This document shows, piece after piece, positions 35,263-44,995 of a DNA stretch of 64,000 nucleotides (its first letter is position 1; every line of letters begins with the position of its first letter). Made by a program: the position numbers and the translations under genes. Source of the DNA: an uncultured Gammaproteobacteria bacterium. GTDB lineage: Bacteria > Pseudomonadota > Gammaproteobacteria > Pseudomonadales > Pseudohongiellaceae. A model generated the notes under the pieces. The model was given only the letters and a program-made list of their open reading frames with translations, did no database searches and had not been told where the DNA came from. Where the stretch lies: positions 18,725-82,724 of the forward strand of contig CAJXRP010000017.1 of NCBI GenBank assembly GCA_913060495.1. Reading direction: 5' to 3'.

Positions 35263-36108
35263 TTAGGTGATGCCGAGCTTTCTTAATATACGAGTAAATA
35301 AGCGATCTGGTTTTGGCAGCTGATAATCTGCGCTTTCGGGAATCCAGAAAGGTTCACGAAAATTTAATTGTTCTGCCGTGCTATTCATCGGCGTGAAATA
35401 CTTACAATCTGCGAAATAGTAGTGAGTTACTTGGGAGTGTCGAGACCTAGCTAGATCTTTCTGAGGTGCACCACCGTGCAGCAAGTTCGCGTGCCAAATT
35501 AGAACCTCACCCTTCTTGATGGTTCCATATTCTCCTACTAACCGCTCTCTCTCGACCACTTGCTGAATACGCTCTTCGTATTTATGGTAGTTGTGATATC
35601 CCGGCTCTAGATCAAAGTCAGACATGGAATACTCGTGCAACTTGTGACTTCCTGGGTAATACAGCAATGGTCCATTGTCTTCATCGATATCTTCCAGAGC
35701 GACCCATACACCAACCATATAATTGCTGGGTATCGAGTTGAAGTGGATTGTATCTGAGTGAGTAAACTGCCGCGTACCGATGGGAAAGTTAAGGGTTTGA
35801 AAGGGCAGCGATTGTCGTCCCAATAGTTGCTGCAAGGCAGCAGCTATACTTTCATTCCTTGCCAACTGCCTGACCTCATCAACAGTCTTCCAACCATCTT
35901 GAATTCTAGCGGGTAAGGTTGGGTTCTGTTGATAGTCTTCAGGATATAGCGGCTGAAGTTTAGCCACTATATTATCGAGCATAGATTCATCAAGATCGAA
36001 GTCCGCTACCAGATAGCCGCGCTCATGAAATTCGGCCACCTGAGACTCAGATAAAACAGCGTCGCCATTTTGCTTAATATTATCCTTCCCCATTTCTACT
36101 TTTCCCAC
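35263..36108 (-). CDS. Phytanoyl-CoA dioxygenase family protein
   Basis: The 281-residue protein has the 2-oxoglutarate/Fe(II) oxygenase core with the HxD-type facial triad (TQFTHSDTIHF written in part near residue 120) and a distal HGG near 213. It should hydroxylate a hydrophobic substrate. The start is uncertain: GTG at 36108 or ATG at 36093, both within a 15-base tandem repeat that is open in frame further upstream and encodes G-K-V-E-A units. It lies between FadE and a secreted esterase on the same strand. Confidence 0.8.
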   Translation of the reverse strand: MGKVEMGKDNIKQNGDAVLSESQVAEFHERGYLVADFDLDESMLDNIVAKLQPLYPEDYQQNPTLPARIQDGWKTVDEVRQLARNESIAAALQQLLGRQSLPFQTLNFPIGTRQFTHSDTIHFNSIPSNYMVGVWVALEDIDEDNGPLLYYPGSHKLHEYSMSDFDLEPGYHNYHKYEERIQQVVERERLVGEYGTIKKGEVLIWHANLLHGGAPQKDLARSRHSQVTHYYFADCKYFTPMNSTAEQLNFREPFWIPESADYQLPKPDRLFTRILRKLGIT

Positions 36109-36163
36109 TTCTGCTATTCCCGCTTCTACTTTTCCCGCTTCTACTTTCCCCGATTCTACTACG
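36089..36163. repeat. Five copies of a 15-base tandem repeat at the start of the dioxygenase gene
   Basis: Units begin at 36089, 36104, 36119, 36134 and 36149 with pattern CCCGCTTCTACTTTT (plus strand). On the coding strand each unit encodes five residues (variants of GKVEA) and contains GGGAAA, a ribosome-site-like string. Copy changes would keep the frame. Confidence 0.85.
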
Positions 36164-36170
36164 ACCTCTA

Positions 36171-37193
36171 CTAGGGCCTCTTGCCTAAGGCGCGCTGCAT
36201 GACCTCGTTCTGAATTGTCATCATGTGGCCTATGGAGCGACGCCAGTATTCGGAGTTATGTGTTCCATGATTCTGCATATAGTCAAACGGCACATTGTTT
36301 AGCATCAATAACTGCGCCATCTCTCGCGCCTCTTGTACGAGTCCGTCCTCTGTTCCAGAGTCCATATAGATGTGTGGCATCTGGCTTCGAGGAACCTCAT
36401 AGATAATCGCAAAAGGATCGTAGGCATCAGCCTGCTCAGCTGTCGCGAAGTCAACTCCCTTAGGTGTGCGCTCACCCTGAGTGCTAAAACCTGGTATATC
36501 GATAATCTTGGAAATAAAAGCATCCGCCTCATCAATTCTGGCCTGACGCTCTGGGTCAGTAGGCCCGGATTGGCGATTCGCGCCGGCTCGTATTGCAGCA
36601 GCCGCCGTGCGTGCATGGCTCAAGGCGCCACTAGTGCTGCCAATGGAGACAAATAACTCGCTATGCCGAAGCCCCATGGAGTAGGCGCCAAAGCCCCCCA
36701 TTGACAGGCCGGCAACAGCTCGACCTTCGCGCCTGGGTTCCGTGCGGTAATTCTTATCCACATGACCGATCACATCATTAACAATGTGATCTTCCCAATT
36801 GTTGGTCTGCCCTTCGCTGCTGGACGCATAATTGATAAACCAACTATTTCCAGCGTCGGGCAGTACAACAATAAGGTCGTTCAATTCACGCGCATAGAAT
36901 GCAGCTGCTAAATTTCGCCCCCATACCGTGTAGTTTTGCATGTAACCATGCAGTAGGTAGAGAACAGGGTAACGTGTATCACTCTGGTAATAATCTTCGG
37001 GTAAGACAATATCGAATTTCATTCGCCTATCAACAGCCGGGCTATAGAACTCGACGGTCTCCAGCCCAGGAGGAATAGGTGCCTCCACAGGTACTAGCTC
37101 GCTGGCATTCTGCGCAGTTGCCTGCCCTATTAACATCTGTGCCAACAGCGTAATAGCGACGAAAAATGATTGGGTAAAATCGGTCTGTTTCAT
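36171..37193 (-). CDS. Secreted esterase (PF00756-type alpha/beta hydrolase)
   Basis: The 340-residue protein has a signal peptide (ending near MLIGQATAQN) and an alpha/beta-hydrolase fold with the nucleophile elbow GLSMGGFGAYS near residue 168, an oxyanion region LLHGYMQN and a late His (NHGTHNSEYW). It resembles feruloyl/tributyrin esterases and S-formylglutathione hydrolase-like enzymes. It is probably periplasmic or exported. The natural ester is unknown. Confidence 0.85.
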   Translation of the reverse strand: MKQTDFTQSFFVAITLLAQMLIGQATAQNASELVPVEAPIPPGLETVEFYSPAVDRRMKFDIVLPEDYYQSDTRYPVLYLLHGYMQNYTVWGRNLAAAFYARELNDLIVVLPDAGNSWFINYASSSEGQTNNWEDHIVNDVIGHVDKNYRTEPRREGRAVAGLSMGGFGAYSMGLRHSELFVSIGSTSGALSHARTAAAAIRAGANRQSGPTDPERQARIDEADAFISKIIDIPGFSTQGERTPKGVDFATAEQADAYDPFAIIYEVPRSQMPHIYMDSGTEDGLVQEAREMAQLLMLNNVPFDYMQNHGTHNSEYWRRSIGHMMTIQNEVMQRALGKRP

Positions 37194-37414
37194 AGTGCTT
37201 ACTAGCCGCTAGTCTGTCATTAGTGTAGGCGTGATAATTGTCAGTTTACCGCAAAACGCTGCCTGCTTCCCGCGTTTCTATTGCGTGGCTGCGGCACACA
37301 GAATCCCTATTAAACCCGTCAGGCAATTCTTCTGGCCGACTGAAGACGAAGCGATTATTTATCCTGTAACATGGAAGCAGAGTTGCACATTTTCCCTCAC
37401 TCGGAGATTTAATC

Positions 37415-39121
37415 GTGAAGCTGTCCAAACCTAGAATTTACCGAAACTCACTAGCTGGCCCTAGCTTGCTCATCAGCCTGTTCTTGGCATCTCCGTTACA
37501 CGCCAACTGCAATTTTTCTGATAGCAGCGAGGAGATCGTTCGAGGTAGCGTCTACATAGAGACTAACGACAACAATCGCCGCGACAGATTCGAAGCAGGT
37601 ATCGCTGGGGTGAATGTAAGCAACGGCTGTGAAGTCGTGCAGACCGATGGGGGCGGGAATTACCGCATACCAATTCATGGGACTCAAATCTTATTTATCT
37701 CTAAGCCAGCGGAATTCGACTTACCCTTGGACGACAGCAATATTCCGCAGTTCTTTTATAGACACTACCCCAACGGAACACCCAAAGAGATCGCCGGCAC
37801 ATCAATAGAATGGGCTTGGCCAGTAATTGAGCCCACAGGCCCTTTGCCGACGGTGTTGAATTTTGGATTGGTAGCCAGAGAGGAATCGACGAATCAGTTT
37901 GCCGCCCATGCCTTCGCAGATTCCCAGGCAAGGTATGAAATCGGCCAGGATAGACTGCGCGAAGATTTGGTCAATCCACTCATCGGCAACCCCTACGGGG
38001 TCGAATTTGGCATCACCGTAGGTGATGTTGTTTATGACAACCTAGCGCTTTACGAGCGCCACAAAAAGATGATGGCCTTAATGGATATTCCGCAGTGGAA
38101 TTTGCCGGGAAATCACGACATCAACTTCGCCTCCCCCGATGCGATTTTTGCCAACGAAACCTTCAAGAGTCATTTCGGGCCGACCTACTATTCATTCAAC
38201 CAAGGCAACGTCCACTTTGTTGCCCTTAACAATGTCGAATACGCGGGCGACGGCAAGCAGTTCGGCAGTACAGGATACCGTGGCTACATACCGGAATATC
38301 AACTCACTTGGTTACAGCAAGACCTCGCCAATGTGCCCGTCGACAAGCTCATAGTTATTGCGACCCATATCCCCCTAATCAGCGAAGCCGACGATGGGCA
38401 GTCTGAACCCCATACTGGGCCAACTACCGAAAACTTTTCGCGGCTACTGGAAATCCTCGAACCGTTCTCGAATATTTATGGCATCGCCGGACACGACACC
38501 AGCAATAGCTGGAAGACGGAAGTAAATCATAACCATGGCTGGCAAGGGCAACCGTGGATAGCGCATACGCTAGCCGAGGTGCGCGGTAGCGGTTGGTCAA
38601 AGGGGCTTAGTGATGCTCGCGGGGTGAGGGACGCAATAATGGATGACGGCAATCCCAATGGTTTCTATGTCTTAAAGTTTGACGATAAAGCTGTTATTCC
38701 CGACTTCATTCCCTTTCCATTCGGCCCCGATGCAACACAGCGTTTGCGCATCAGCCTCGATCCGGCGTTGTCTGAACAAGACGGGGGCAGTATCAATCGC
38801 GGTTCTGTGCAGGCAGACACGAAGATAGTTGTGAATCTCTTCGACGGCGGCGCACGTGACAGCGTATCGGCATCGATCGATGGCGGCGATGCACAGACCA
38901 TGAACTACGCGGTGCGAACCGACCCATTTGTTGAGAGACTGAGCAGCAAGTACCAAGAGACAGAAAATGAGTACAACCCAGCTGCACGCTCGGCACATAT
39001 CTGGGAGATGAATCTGCCAACAGGACTAGCTGCGGGAATACATAGAATCGAGATTCAAGCTGAGGATGAATTTGGCCAGCAGCGTCAGGGGGCGATGACA
39101 TTCGAGATTATTAATCAATAA
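37415..39121 (+). CDS. Secreted calcineurin-like metallophosphoesterase
   Basis: The 568-residue protein has a signal peptide (ending near LHA), a carboxypeptidase-regulatory-like beta domain (about 40-100, GSVYIETNDNNRRD), then a metallophosphoesterase core with GDVVYD, NLPGNHDI, ATHIPL and AGHDTSN motifs and a C-terminal beta domain. The GTG start at 37415 has a CGGAGA site. It probably hydrolyses phosphate esters in the periplasm; the substrate is unknown. Confidence 0.85.
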   Translation: MKLSKPRIYRNSLAGPSLLISLFLASPLHANCNFSDSSEEIVRGSVYIETNDNNRRDRFEAGIAGVNVSNGCEVVQTDGGGNYRIPIHGTQILFISKPAEFDLPLDDSNIPQFFYRHYPNGTPKEIAGTSIEWAWPVIEPTGPLPTVLNFGLVAREESTNQFAAHAFADSQARYEIGQDRLREDLVNPLIGNPYGVEFGITVGDVVYDNLALYERHKKMMALMDIPQWNLPGNHDINFASPDAIFANETFKSHFGPTYYSFNQGNVHFVALNNVEYAGDGKQFGSTGYRGYIPEYQLTWLQQDLANVPVDKLIVIATHIPLISEADDGQSEPHTGPTTENFSRLLEILEPFSNIYGIAGHDTSNSWKTEVNHNHGWQGQPWIAHTLAEVRGSGWSKGLSDARGVRDAIMDDGNPNGFYVLKFDDKAVIPDFIPFPFGPDATQRLRISLDPALSEQDGGSINRGSVQADTKIVVNLFDGGARDSVSASIDGGDAQTMNYAVRTDPFVERLSSKYQETENEYNPAARSAHIWEMNLPTGLAAGIHRIEIQAEDEFGQQRQGAMTFEIINQ

Positions 39122-39128
39122 ATATGTA

Positions 39129-39989
39129 CTAGTCGAAACTGGGTAATACTGGCATCTCGATTTTTAACACTTGTCGCGTGCTACGCAATATCGCCCAGAG
39201 CGTGTTGTCACTTCCCGAACGATCCCAAGCGATGCCCTGGCCATTCAAACCCGGGAGCCGAACTGTTGCGAGCCAATCTAATTCCGAGCCAGCCTCTGGC
39301 AATGCCATAACATAGATTTCCGGGTCGTCGTGTCCACTAAGATATAAATAACCATCACTTCCCCAAGAACCACCGGAATTACTCATCGGTGACATCCTTC
39401 GCAAAATTTCGGCAGGCAGCGACCAACTTTGCAATACATTAAAACCATCATCAAATTGCACCATGACAGTATTGCTAGTTTCTCCGTAGGGCTCGGTCAT
39501 TCCTCTTTGCACTCGATCGTAGTTCGCGAAGGTGCCCCACCACGAACCGTTGTATCTATCCAGCCAGGTAAATGAACCGAGCATAACATCAAAGCTATGG
39601 CTTTGAATGTGCTGGAGGGTAGCTGCATCCCACACTTCGATGGAGCTTGTCATGGGCCAGCCGGGATAATTCGAATGAGCTGCGTACAACCTACCCTCTA
39701 AGACCATACCGCTGTCCAGATGAATGAGTGGAGAACTCGGCTCAGGGTTTTCGCTCGATTGCTGCATCACTCTGCCGGTATCTTTGTCATGCCGGGTCAG
39801 GCGCACATTGTTTATTGCATAGAAAGCATTCTCGTCTACAGCAACAGCCTGAAACGCATCGGTCGTCTCGAATTTTCTAACAATTTTGGCATCGAATTCC
39901 GGTGGCTGAGCGAAAACAGTGGACGCTGCCAATATCGTGACAAAGTGAATGGCCAAAAATACGAATTTTTGAATAGAGAAGCGCCGCAT
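39129..39989 (-). CDS. Secreted beta-propeller-like protein
   Basis: The protein has a signal peptide (FVFLAIHFVTILAASTVFA region) and repeated strands typical of beta-propellers (AFQAVAVDENAFYAINNVRL, GSWGSDGYLYLSGHDDPEIY, GQGIAWDRSGSDNTLWAIL). I chose the ATG at 39989 preceded by AAGGG; a TTG start at 40007 is possible. The function is unknown; similar folds act as cyclotransferases or lactonases. Confidence 0.7.
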   Translation of the reverse strand: MRRFSIQKFVFLAIHFVTILAASTVFAQPPEFDAKIVRKFETTDAFQAVAVDENAFYAINNVRLTRHDKDTGRVMQQSSENPEPSSPLIHLDSGMVLEGRLYAAHSNYPGWPMTSSIEVWDAATLQHIQSHSFDVMLGSFTWLDRYNGSWWGTFANYDRVQRGMTEPYGETSNTVMVQFDDGFNVLQSWSLPAEILRRMSPMSNSGGSWGSDGYLYLSGHDDPEIYVMALPEAGSELDWLATVRLPGLNGQGIAWDRSGSDNTLWAILRSTRQVLKIEMPVLPSFD

Positions 39990-40026
39990 AAGACTAATAC
40001 CCTTCAAGTGACTAACTCGCTATGGC

Positions 40027-40797
40027 TCAGCTTCGCAGATAGGAAGCACCATTCACATCGATAATAGTACCGGTTGAAAACTCGGCTCCTGCGGAGGCGA
40101 GAAACAACACAGCGTGTGCAACCTCTTCCGGCTCAGCGACACGATTAAAGGGACTCTGCGCTTTAATTTCCACACCTTCCGGGCCATTCAGTCTATCCGC
40201 AGTGAGCTCGGTATTGACGAAACCCGGCGCCACCGCACCGACGAATATCTTGTACTCAGCCAGCGCTACAGCCAAAGACTGACTCAGGGAATTTAGGCCA
40301 GCCTTGCTGGCACCGTAGGCTGCCTTCGTTGGCTCTCCACGAAACGCGCCACGGGAAGTGATGTTGACGATACGACCACCACCGGAATCGATCATATGCT
40401 TTGCAGCGCAGAAACAGATATTGGCTGGGCCTATAAGATTAGCATCGATGGTCTGCCGCCACGCCTGCTGCCAATCTTCGTAGTTAGTTGTTGGTAGTGG
40501 ATGGTAGATGCCTATACCTGCATTGTTCACTACGACATCCAAGCTGCCGAAGCGCTGCACTACATCGTTAACCGCCATCTCTACCTGATCAGGATCTGCG
40601 ACGTCTGCTTTGATTGCTATATGTCCTTCACCTTCACCTTCACCTTCAAGTTCGGCAAGAGTCTTATCTGCGCTCAGTTGATCGCTACGAAACAATACAG
40701 CGACACGCGCCCCCTTTTTAGCAAACGACAAAGCGATCGCCCTGCCGATTCCTCGAGTACCGCCCGTAACCAACACCGTTCTATTCGTAAAATCCAA
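40027..40797 (-). CDS. Short-chain dehydrogenase/reductase with Gly-Glu repeat
   Basis: This 256-residue classical SDR has GGTRGIG near residue 12, NNAGIG near 92, catalytic Ser in NITSRG and YGASK. Between the second strand and the DV motif it carries a run of alternating Glu and Gly (residues 50-57), encoded by a hexanucleotide repeat. It is probably an NADP-dependent 3-oxoacyl or alcohol reductase. Confidence 0.88.
   Translation of the reverse strand: MDFTNRTVLVTGGTRGIGRAIALSFAKKGARVAVLFRSDQLSADKTLAELEGEGEGEGHIAIKADVADPDQVEMAVNDVVQRFGSLDVVVNNAGIGIYHPLPTTNYEDWQQAWRQTIDANLIGPANICFCAAKHMIDSGGGRIVNITSRGAFRGEPTKAAYGASKAGLNSLSQSLAVALAEYKIFVGAVAPGFVNTELTADRLNGPEGVEIKAQSPFNRVAEPEEVAHAVLFLASAGAEFSTGTIIDVNGASYLRS
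40625..40648. repeat. Four perfect copies of CCTTCA inside the SDR gene
   Basis: The hexanucleotide CCTTCA occurs four times in a row and encodes Glu-Gly pairs on the minus strand. Slippage would add or remove two residues without breaking the frame. Confidence 0.85.
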
Positions 40798-40846
40798 TCT
40801 ACTGTTCTCTCTAATATTGTGACGATCTCTCTAAAAAAATTAACAG

Positions 40847-41866
40847 CTAGGCGATACCGTCCATCTGCGCCAAACGCTGTACTAATTCCTCAACTCTCGT
40901 GCTGTATCCCCATTCATTGTCGTACCAACTCACGACCTTCACCATGCGATCTTCCATTACCTGTGTCAGCAATGAGTCGAAGATACTAGAGTGGGAATTA
41001 CCAATAATATCGCTACTAACAATCTCTTCCTGAGAATACTGCAGGATACCCTGCATCGGCCCTAGCGCTGCCGCCTGCATTGCTGCGTTTATCGATTCGA
41101 CCGTAACGTTAGTATCGAGTTCGACAACGAGGTCTACGATGCTGCCATCGGGAATCGGCACACGCATTGCCAGGCCGTCTAACTTGCCTGCCAATTCAGG
41201 CATAACCAGCCCAATAGCCTTAGCCGCCCCAGTCGATGTCGGCACTATATTGGTAGCCGCATTACGCGAACGCCGCTTGTCGCTGCCATGAGGTGAATCT
41301 ATTAATCGCTGACCTGAAGTATAGGCATGAATGGTAGTGAGCAAGCCACGGCGAATACCAAAGCTATCGTGCAGCACCTTCGCCAATGGCGCGGCACAGT
41401 TCGTTGTACAACTCGCATTGCTGATGATTTTACTAGAAGGTGTAACAACATGATCGTTAACCCCGCTCACGAGAGTTGCATCGAGGGGATCTTTACAAGG
41501 CACAGTGAGCACTACACGTTTCGCGCCACTATCGAGATGTTTCTGCAAGTCTTCCAAGTGCCTGAAGGCACCGGAACTCTCTATGACGTAATCGACTCCC
41601 AGTTCCTTCCATGGCAGTTTCGCAGGATCTCTTTCGCTCAACACCTTGAACTTATCACCATCGATTTCCATGTCCTCGCCCTGAAAACTTACCTCACCAG
41701 GAAACACTCCATGGGTGCTGTCATACTTAAAGGCGTAAGCAAGCTGATCGGGACTCGCAAGATCATTCACAGCTACCACATCGTAGTGTTCACGTAATTT
41801 CGCGATGCGCATGATGGTACGACCGATACGGCCAAACCCATTGATTGCTATTTTTGGTAACGACAT
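40847..41866 (-). CDS. gap: Glyceraldehyde-3-phosphate dehydrogenase, type I
   Basis: The 339-residue enzyme has the NAD-binding start NGFGRIGR, the catalytic Cys in SNASCTTNCAAPLAKV and the TIHAYTSGQ region (NDQ in most GAPDHs, SGQ here). KVVSWYDNEWGYSTR near the C-terminus is typical. It oxidises glyceraldehyde-3-phosphate. The sequence is closer to GAPDH than to Epd. It is separated from the next SDR by a short gap on the same strand. Confidence 0.92.
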   Translation of the reverse strand: MSLPKIAINGFGRIGRTIMRIAKLREHYDVVAVNDLASPDQLAYAFKYDSTHGVFPGEVSFQGEDMEIDGDKFKVLSERDPAKLPWKELGVDYVIESSGAFRHLEDLQKHLDSGAKRVVLTVPCKDPLDATLVSGVNDHVVTPSSKIISNASCTTNCAAPLAKVLHDSFGIRRGLLTTIHAYTSGQRLIDSPHGSDKRRSRNAATNIVPTSTGAAKAIGLVMPELAGKLDGLAMRVPIPDGSIVDLVVELDTNVTVESINAAMQAAALGPMQGILQYSQEEIVSSDIIGNSHSSIFDSLLTQVMEDRMVKVVSWYDNEWGYSTRVEELVQRLAQMDGIA

Positions 41867-41889
41867 AGTACGTCTCCTGATCTAATGTC

Positions 41890-42858
41890 TCACTCCGCTA
41901 ACATTTTCTCAGTTAGCTGCCAGAGTTTGCTTGCGCCCTCCTCACTCACAGCCCAAGGCGCGACACCAACAAAACCTGTAGCGTCTGCGTCCCTCAAATC
42001 AGCCACATCACAGTCCTCGCAGTACAAGCCTCCGGTGCCAGCAAGATCCTCGCTAGTCGCGGCCCACAAGCTTGTGCTGCAGCCTTGTGTGGTTGTCTTG
42101 AACAGCGCAGCGACCGCCTCGGACAGATTGCCATCGGCGTCTGTCCAACCTAGCGCCATCATCTCTTCGTTAGGCAAGTGGCGCTGCAGAGGAGTGAGTA
42201 TTCCACCGGGATGCACCGCAAATGCCTGCAGCCCTTGATCCCGGTATTTCATATCAAGACCAAGTGCAAACAGAGCATTAGCAGTTTTCGCCTGCGCGTA
42301 CGCGGTCCATTTTTCATAGTCGGTAGATTCGAAATTCACATCATCCCAGAGAATATCGGAACGCAGATGCGCAGTGGATGAGAGGCACACAACCCGGGCC
42401 GACCCTGCATTTAAAAGAAGCGGTAACAATTCCGTTGTTAAGACAAAGTGACCGAGGTGGTTAACCCCGAATTGCGACTCCCAATTGTTGCCAACCCGCG
42501 CTTCAGGGCAGGCCATGATGCCTGCATTGTTGATGAGCAGGTCCAGCTTCGACTCTCGCTCAGCTACGGAGGCGGCATAGGCGCGAACGCTGGCCAAGTC
42601 CGCAAGGTCCATAGCGTCGACGATCACTTCACCCTCAACATCTTTTAAGTTTTCTTTTGCTTTCTCGGGGGTGCGCACCGGCACGTAGACTTTTGCTCCA
42701 GCAGCGGCCAGCGCGCGGCTTGTCTCCAAGCCGATACCGGAGTAGCCGCCTGTTACCACTGCGACTTTACCTGAAAGGTCTTTGCCGCTCAGGATCTCAC
42801 TCGGTTCAGACTTCGCATTGAAGCCCGAATTTAATTTCTTCTGCACTCTAGTCGACAT
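41890..42858 (-). CDS. SDR of the retinol-dehydrogenase-like type
   Basis: The 322-residue SDR has the motif GGYSGIG near residue 37, NNAGIMACPE near 113 and a catalytic region with Ser (VCLSSTAHLR) and YAQAKTANA. The fold resembles WWOX/retinol dehydrogenase-like enzymes. It has an N-terminal extension of about 25 residues and no membrane anchor. The substrate is unknown. Confidence 0.88.
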   Translation of the reverse strand: MSTRVQKKLNSGFNAKSEPSEILSGKDLSGKVAVVTGGYSGIGLETSRALAAAGAKVYVPVRTPEKAKENLKDVEGEVIVDAMDLADLASVRAYAASVAERESKLDLLINNAGIMACPEARVGNNWESQFGVNHLGHFVLTTELLPLLLNAGSARVVCLSSTAHLRSDILWDDVNFESTDYEKWTAYAQAKTANALFALGLDMKYRDQGLQAFAVHPGGILTPLQRHLPNEEMMALGWTDADGNLSEAVAALFKTTTQGCSTSLWAATSEDLAGTGGLYCEDCDVADLRDADATGFVGVAPWAVSEEGASKLWQLTEKMLAE

Positions 42859-42931
42859 TGCTAATCCTCAAAATTTTTAAGTTAATTCACCCTGCTGATA
42901 AATATTTTCTTACACCCACCTTAACGGAATC

Positions 42932-44470
42932 TTATACGGCTGTGAATGTATTCAGCCCATCGCTTGAGACCACATTTCCCGCACGTCCTAAGAAATCATC
43001 TGCCATCATCTGACTGAGCGTTTCTGCATCTTCGCAGCTGTTGGCAATGAAACGCTGATCCGTCTCAAGCAATCTTCCAATAACAATACCCCGCACCGGC
43101 GCAGTCTTGTCAAAGCAGACTGTGTAGGTTTCGATTTTCGCAGGTCCCTGGGCTATCTCAATGAACTCAGGGCTAGGCATCCCATCGATCTGCGCCTGAA
43201 TCTTAGTAGTCGACTCTGCCTGCCAAGTACCCTCAAGCGGCGTAGCGGAATAAATACCTGTCGCATGTTTCGATAGGCGCCCGCCATTAGCAGTGATCAA
43301 CCCAAACTGCTCAGGCTGAGCACGTAGCAGCGGCAGCAAGGTAGCAATCCCGTGCATAGAATAATTATTCCCCGGCCCTCCAAAGAAAGGCAATCCGCCA
43401 GTCACCGTCAAACCTCGAGGGTCTGCGCTATTCAAGCTCAATTCTTCACAGGCGACCTCGACGGCAGAGGGAAAACAAGAATAAATGTCGATTAAATCCA
43501 TTTGATCGATTGTCTTGCCTGCCATCTCAAAGGCTTGTTGTGTATTTGCGCGGATCGCAGGCGAGGAATGATAATTAACGCGATTACTAACCAGCAATTT
43601 CTCATTGGCTTCACTGCAGCCATGAATGAAAATCCACTTAGCTGGATCGACACCCAAGGCTTTCGCCTTACCTACCGATGTCATGATGACTGCCGCTCCT
43701 TGATTTACAGCATCACGGGCATTCATTAACTTCGGATAGGGAAAACAGATGAATCGATTTTCCCTGGTAACATTTGCCAGCTGCTCAGCAGAACGGGGGG
43801 TGCCATAAAATGAATAGGGATTATTCGCTGCGATTTCGGTGAAGGGCGCAAACAACTTTCCCATTGCCAAGAGGTGCGCATCGATAGACCGACCCTTCTG
43901 CTTGCGAATCGCATTTTCGAAAAGCGGATAAGCTTGAATCGGTGAGACTAGGCCATGGGCTATTTCACATTCACTCGCCAGAGGCTCGCCGATGCCTCTG
44001 TCTTCTAGCGAGCCTGCATCCTCTTCCTGCCAATTCAATTGAAGATCACTTCGCAGCGCGTTCTGAGCGGTTCTAATTGCCTCAGATCCGGCAAGTAACG
44101 CCACCGATACATCGCCTGCTGCAATGCGTTGCGCCATCTCATTGATTAATTTCTGCGGCGTATTGCCACCGGCGTGACTATAAATAGCATTAGTGGGATT
44201 AACCCCGATTCGCCTTGCCACGGCACGAGGCGGATTCTCGGCGCGACCGAAGTTTGTCGCTACGCGCGGACGCTTATAGGAATCTTGAAAGATTCGAACA
44301 ACGGCAAGTGTATCGATACTTGCGGCTAGTTGGGGGCCAACTCCACTATCAAGTAATGCGGCCTGAGCAGCCTTAGCCGCAATGCCCATAGGCGGTTGTG
44401 CGAGTTCGGTGTTAGTTTCACGGTCTGTGAATTGCCCAGCGGCTATTAATATCGGAGTCGAATCTAACAC
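42932..44470 (-). CDS. Thiolase-like acetyl-CoA acetyltransferase family protein
   Basis: The 512-residue protein is of the SCP2-thiolase-like type: AGSEAIRTAQNA near residue 126, IYSCFPSAVEVACEEL near 333, GGLPFFGGPGNNYSMHGIA near 361 and TANGG near 396. A C-terminal OB-like domain of about 90 residues follows. The classical first active-site Cys is not obvious (ALLAGSEA), so it may act on unusual acyl-CoA substrates or lack full condensing activity. Confidence 0.8.
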   Translation of the reverse strand: MLDSTPILIAAGQFTDRETNTELAQPPMGIAAKAAQAALLDSGVGPQLAASIDTLAVVRIFQDSYKRPRVATNFGRAENPPRAVARRIGVNPTNAIYSHAGGNTPQKLINEMAQRIAAGDVSVALLAGSEAIRTAQNALRSDLQLNWQEEDAGSLEDRGIGEPLASECEIAHGLVSPIQAYPLFENAIRKQKGRSIDAHLLAMGKLFAPFTEIAANNPYSFYGTPRSAEQLANVTRENRFICFPYPKLMNARDAVNQGAAVIMTSVGKAKALGVDPAKWIFIHGCSEANEKLLVSNRVNYHSSPAIRANTQQAFEMAGKTIDQMDLIDIYSCFPSAVEVACEELSLNSADPRGLTVTGGLPFFGGPGNNYSMHGIATLLPLLRAQPEQFGLITANGGRLSKHATGIYSATPLEGTWQAESTTKIQAQIDGMPSPEFIEIAQGPAKIETYTVCFDKTAPVRGIVIGRLLETDQRFIANSCEDAETLSQMMADDFLGRAGNVVSSDGLNTFTAV

Positions 44471-44509
44471 GCTGCACTTCCCTGCTAAACAATGATTCTC
44501 AAAGATCCT

Positions 44510-44920
44510 TCACTCATCCTTCGGCCCTATCCACGCGAACGGGTTATGGGCAAGCTCCCAAAGATGACCATCTGGATCCTTGAAATAACCTGAGTAGCCA
44601 CCCCAAAACACCTTCTGCGGTGGCTTTACCAAGGTAGCGCCTGCGGCAATCGCTTCATTCATTGCCTCATTCACTTCCTCTTCACTGTCTAGATTATGCG
44701 CTATAGAGAAGCTATTAAAACCTTCGCCAGCAGCAGAAACAGTCGCGTCTTCTGCCAAAGCAGCACGACCAAACAATCCCAACCAGGTTCCATTCAAGGT
44801 AAAAAAGGCTACTTCCGGCGGCGACTCAAGCTGTGGAAATCCAAGGCCGTCACGATAAAATTTAACTGATCTTTCAATATCATCCACGCCTAGCGTGATC
44901 ATACTCATTCTTGGTTTCAC
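44510..44920 (-). CDS. VOC (glyoxalase-fold) family protein
   Basis: The 136-residue protein has the VOC start MITLGVDDIERSVKFYRDGLG and the paired element GYSGYFKDPDGHLWELAHN with a metal-type Glu. Its function may be isomerase, dioxygenase or binding; this cannot be decided from sequence. Confidence 0.85.
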   Translation of the reverse strand: MKPRMSMITLGVDDIERSVKFYRDGLGFPQLESPPEVAFFTLNGTWLGLFGRAALAEDATVSAAGEGFNSFSIAHNLDSEEEVNEAMNEAIAAGATLVKPPQKVFWGGYSGYFKDPDGHLWELAHNPFAWIGPKDE

Positions 44921-44995
44921 CAGCGCACCTTCCTTTTAAGCGATTCAATCATGTCTTCTGTCTATACACCTACAGGGAGCGAATTTTTATATTAC

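Noticed and set aside
37194..37414. Short ORFs on both strands between the esterase and phosphoesterase genes
   Set aside because: They have atypical composition and no ribosome sites; the gap is a divergent promoter region in which I see no clear element.
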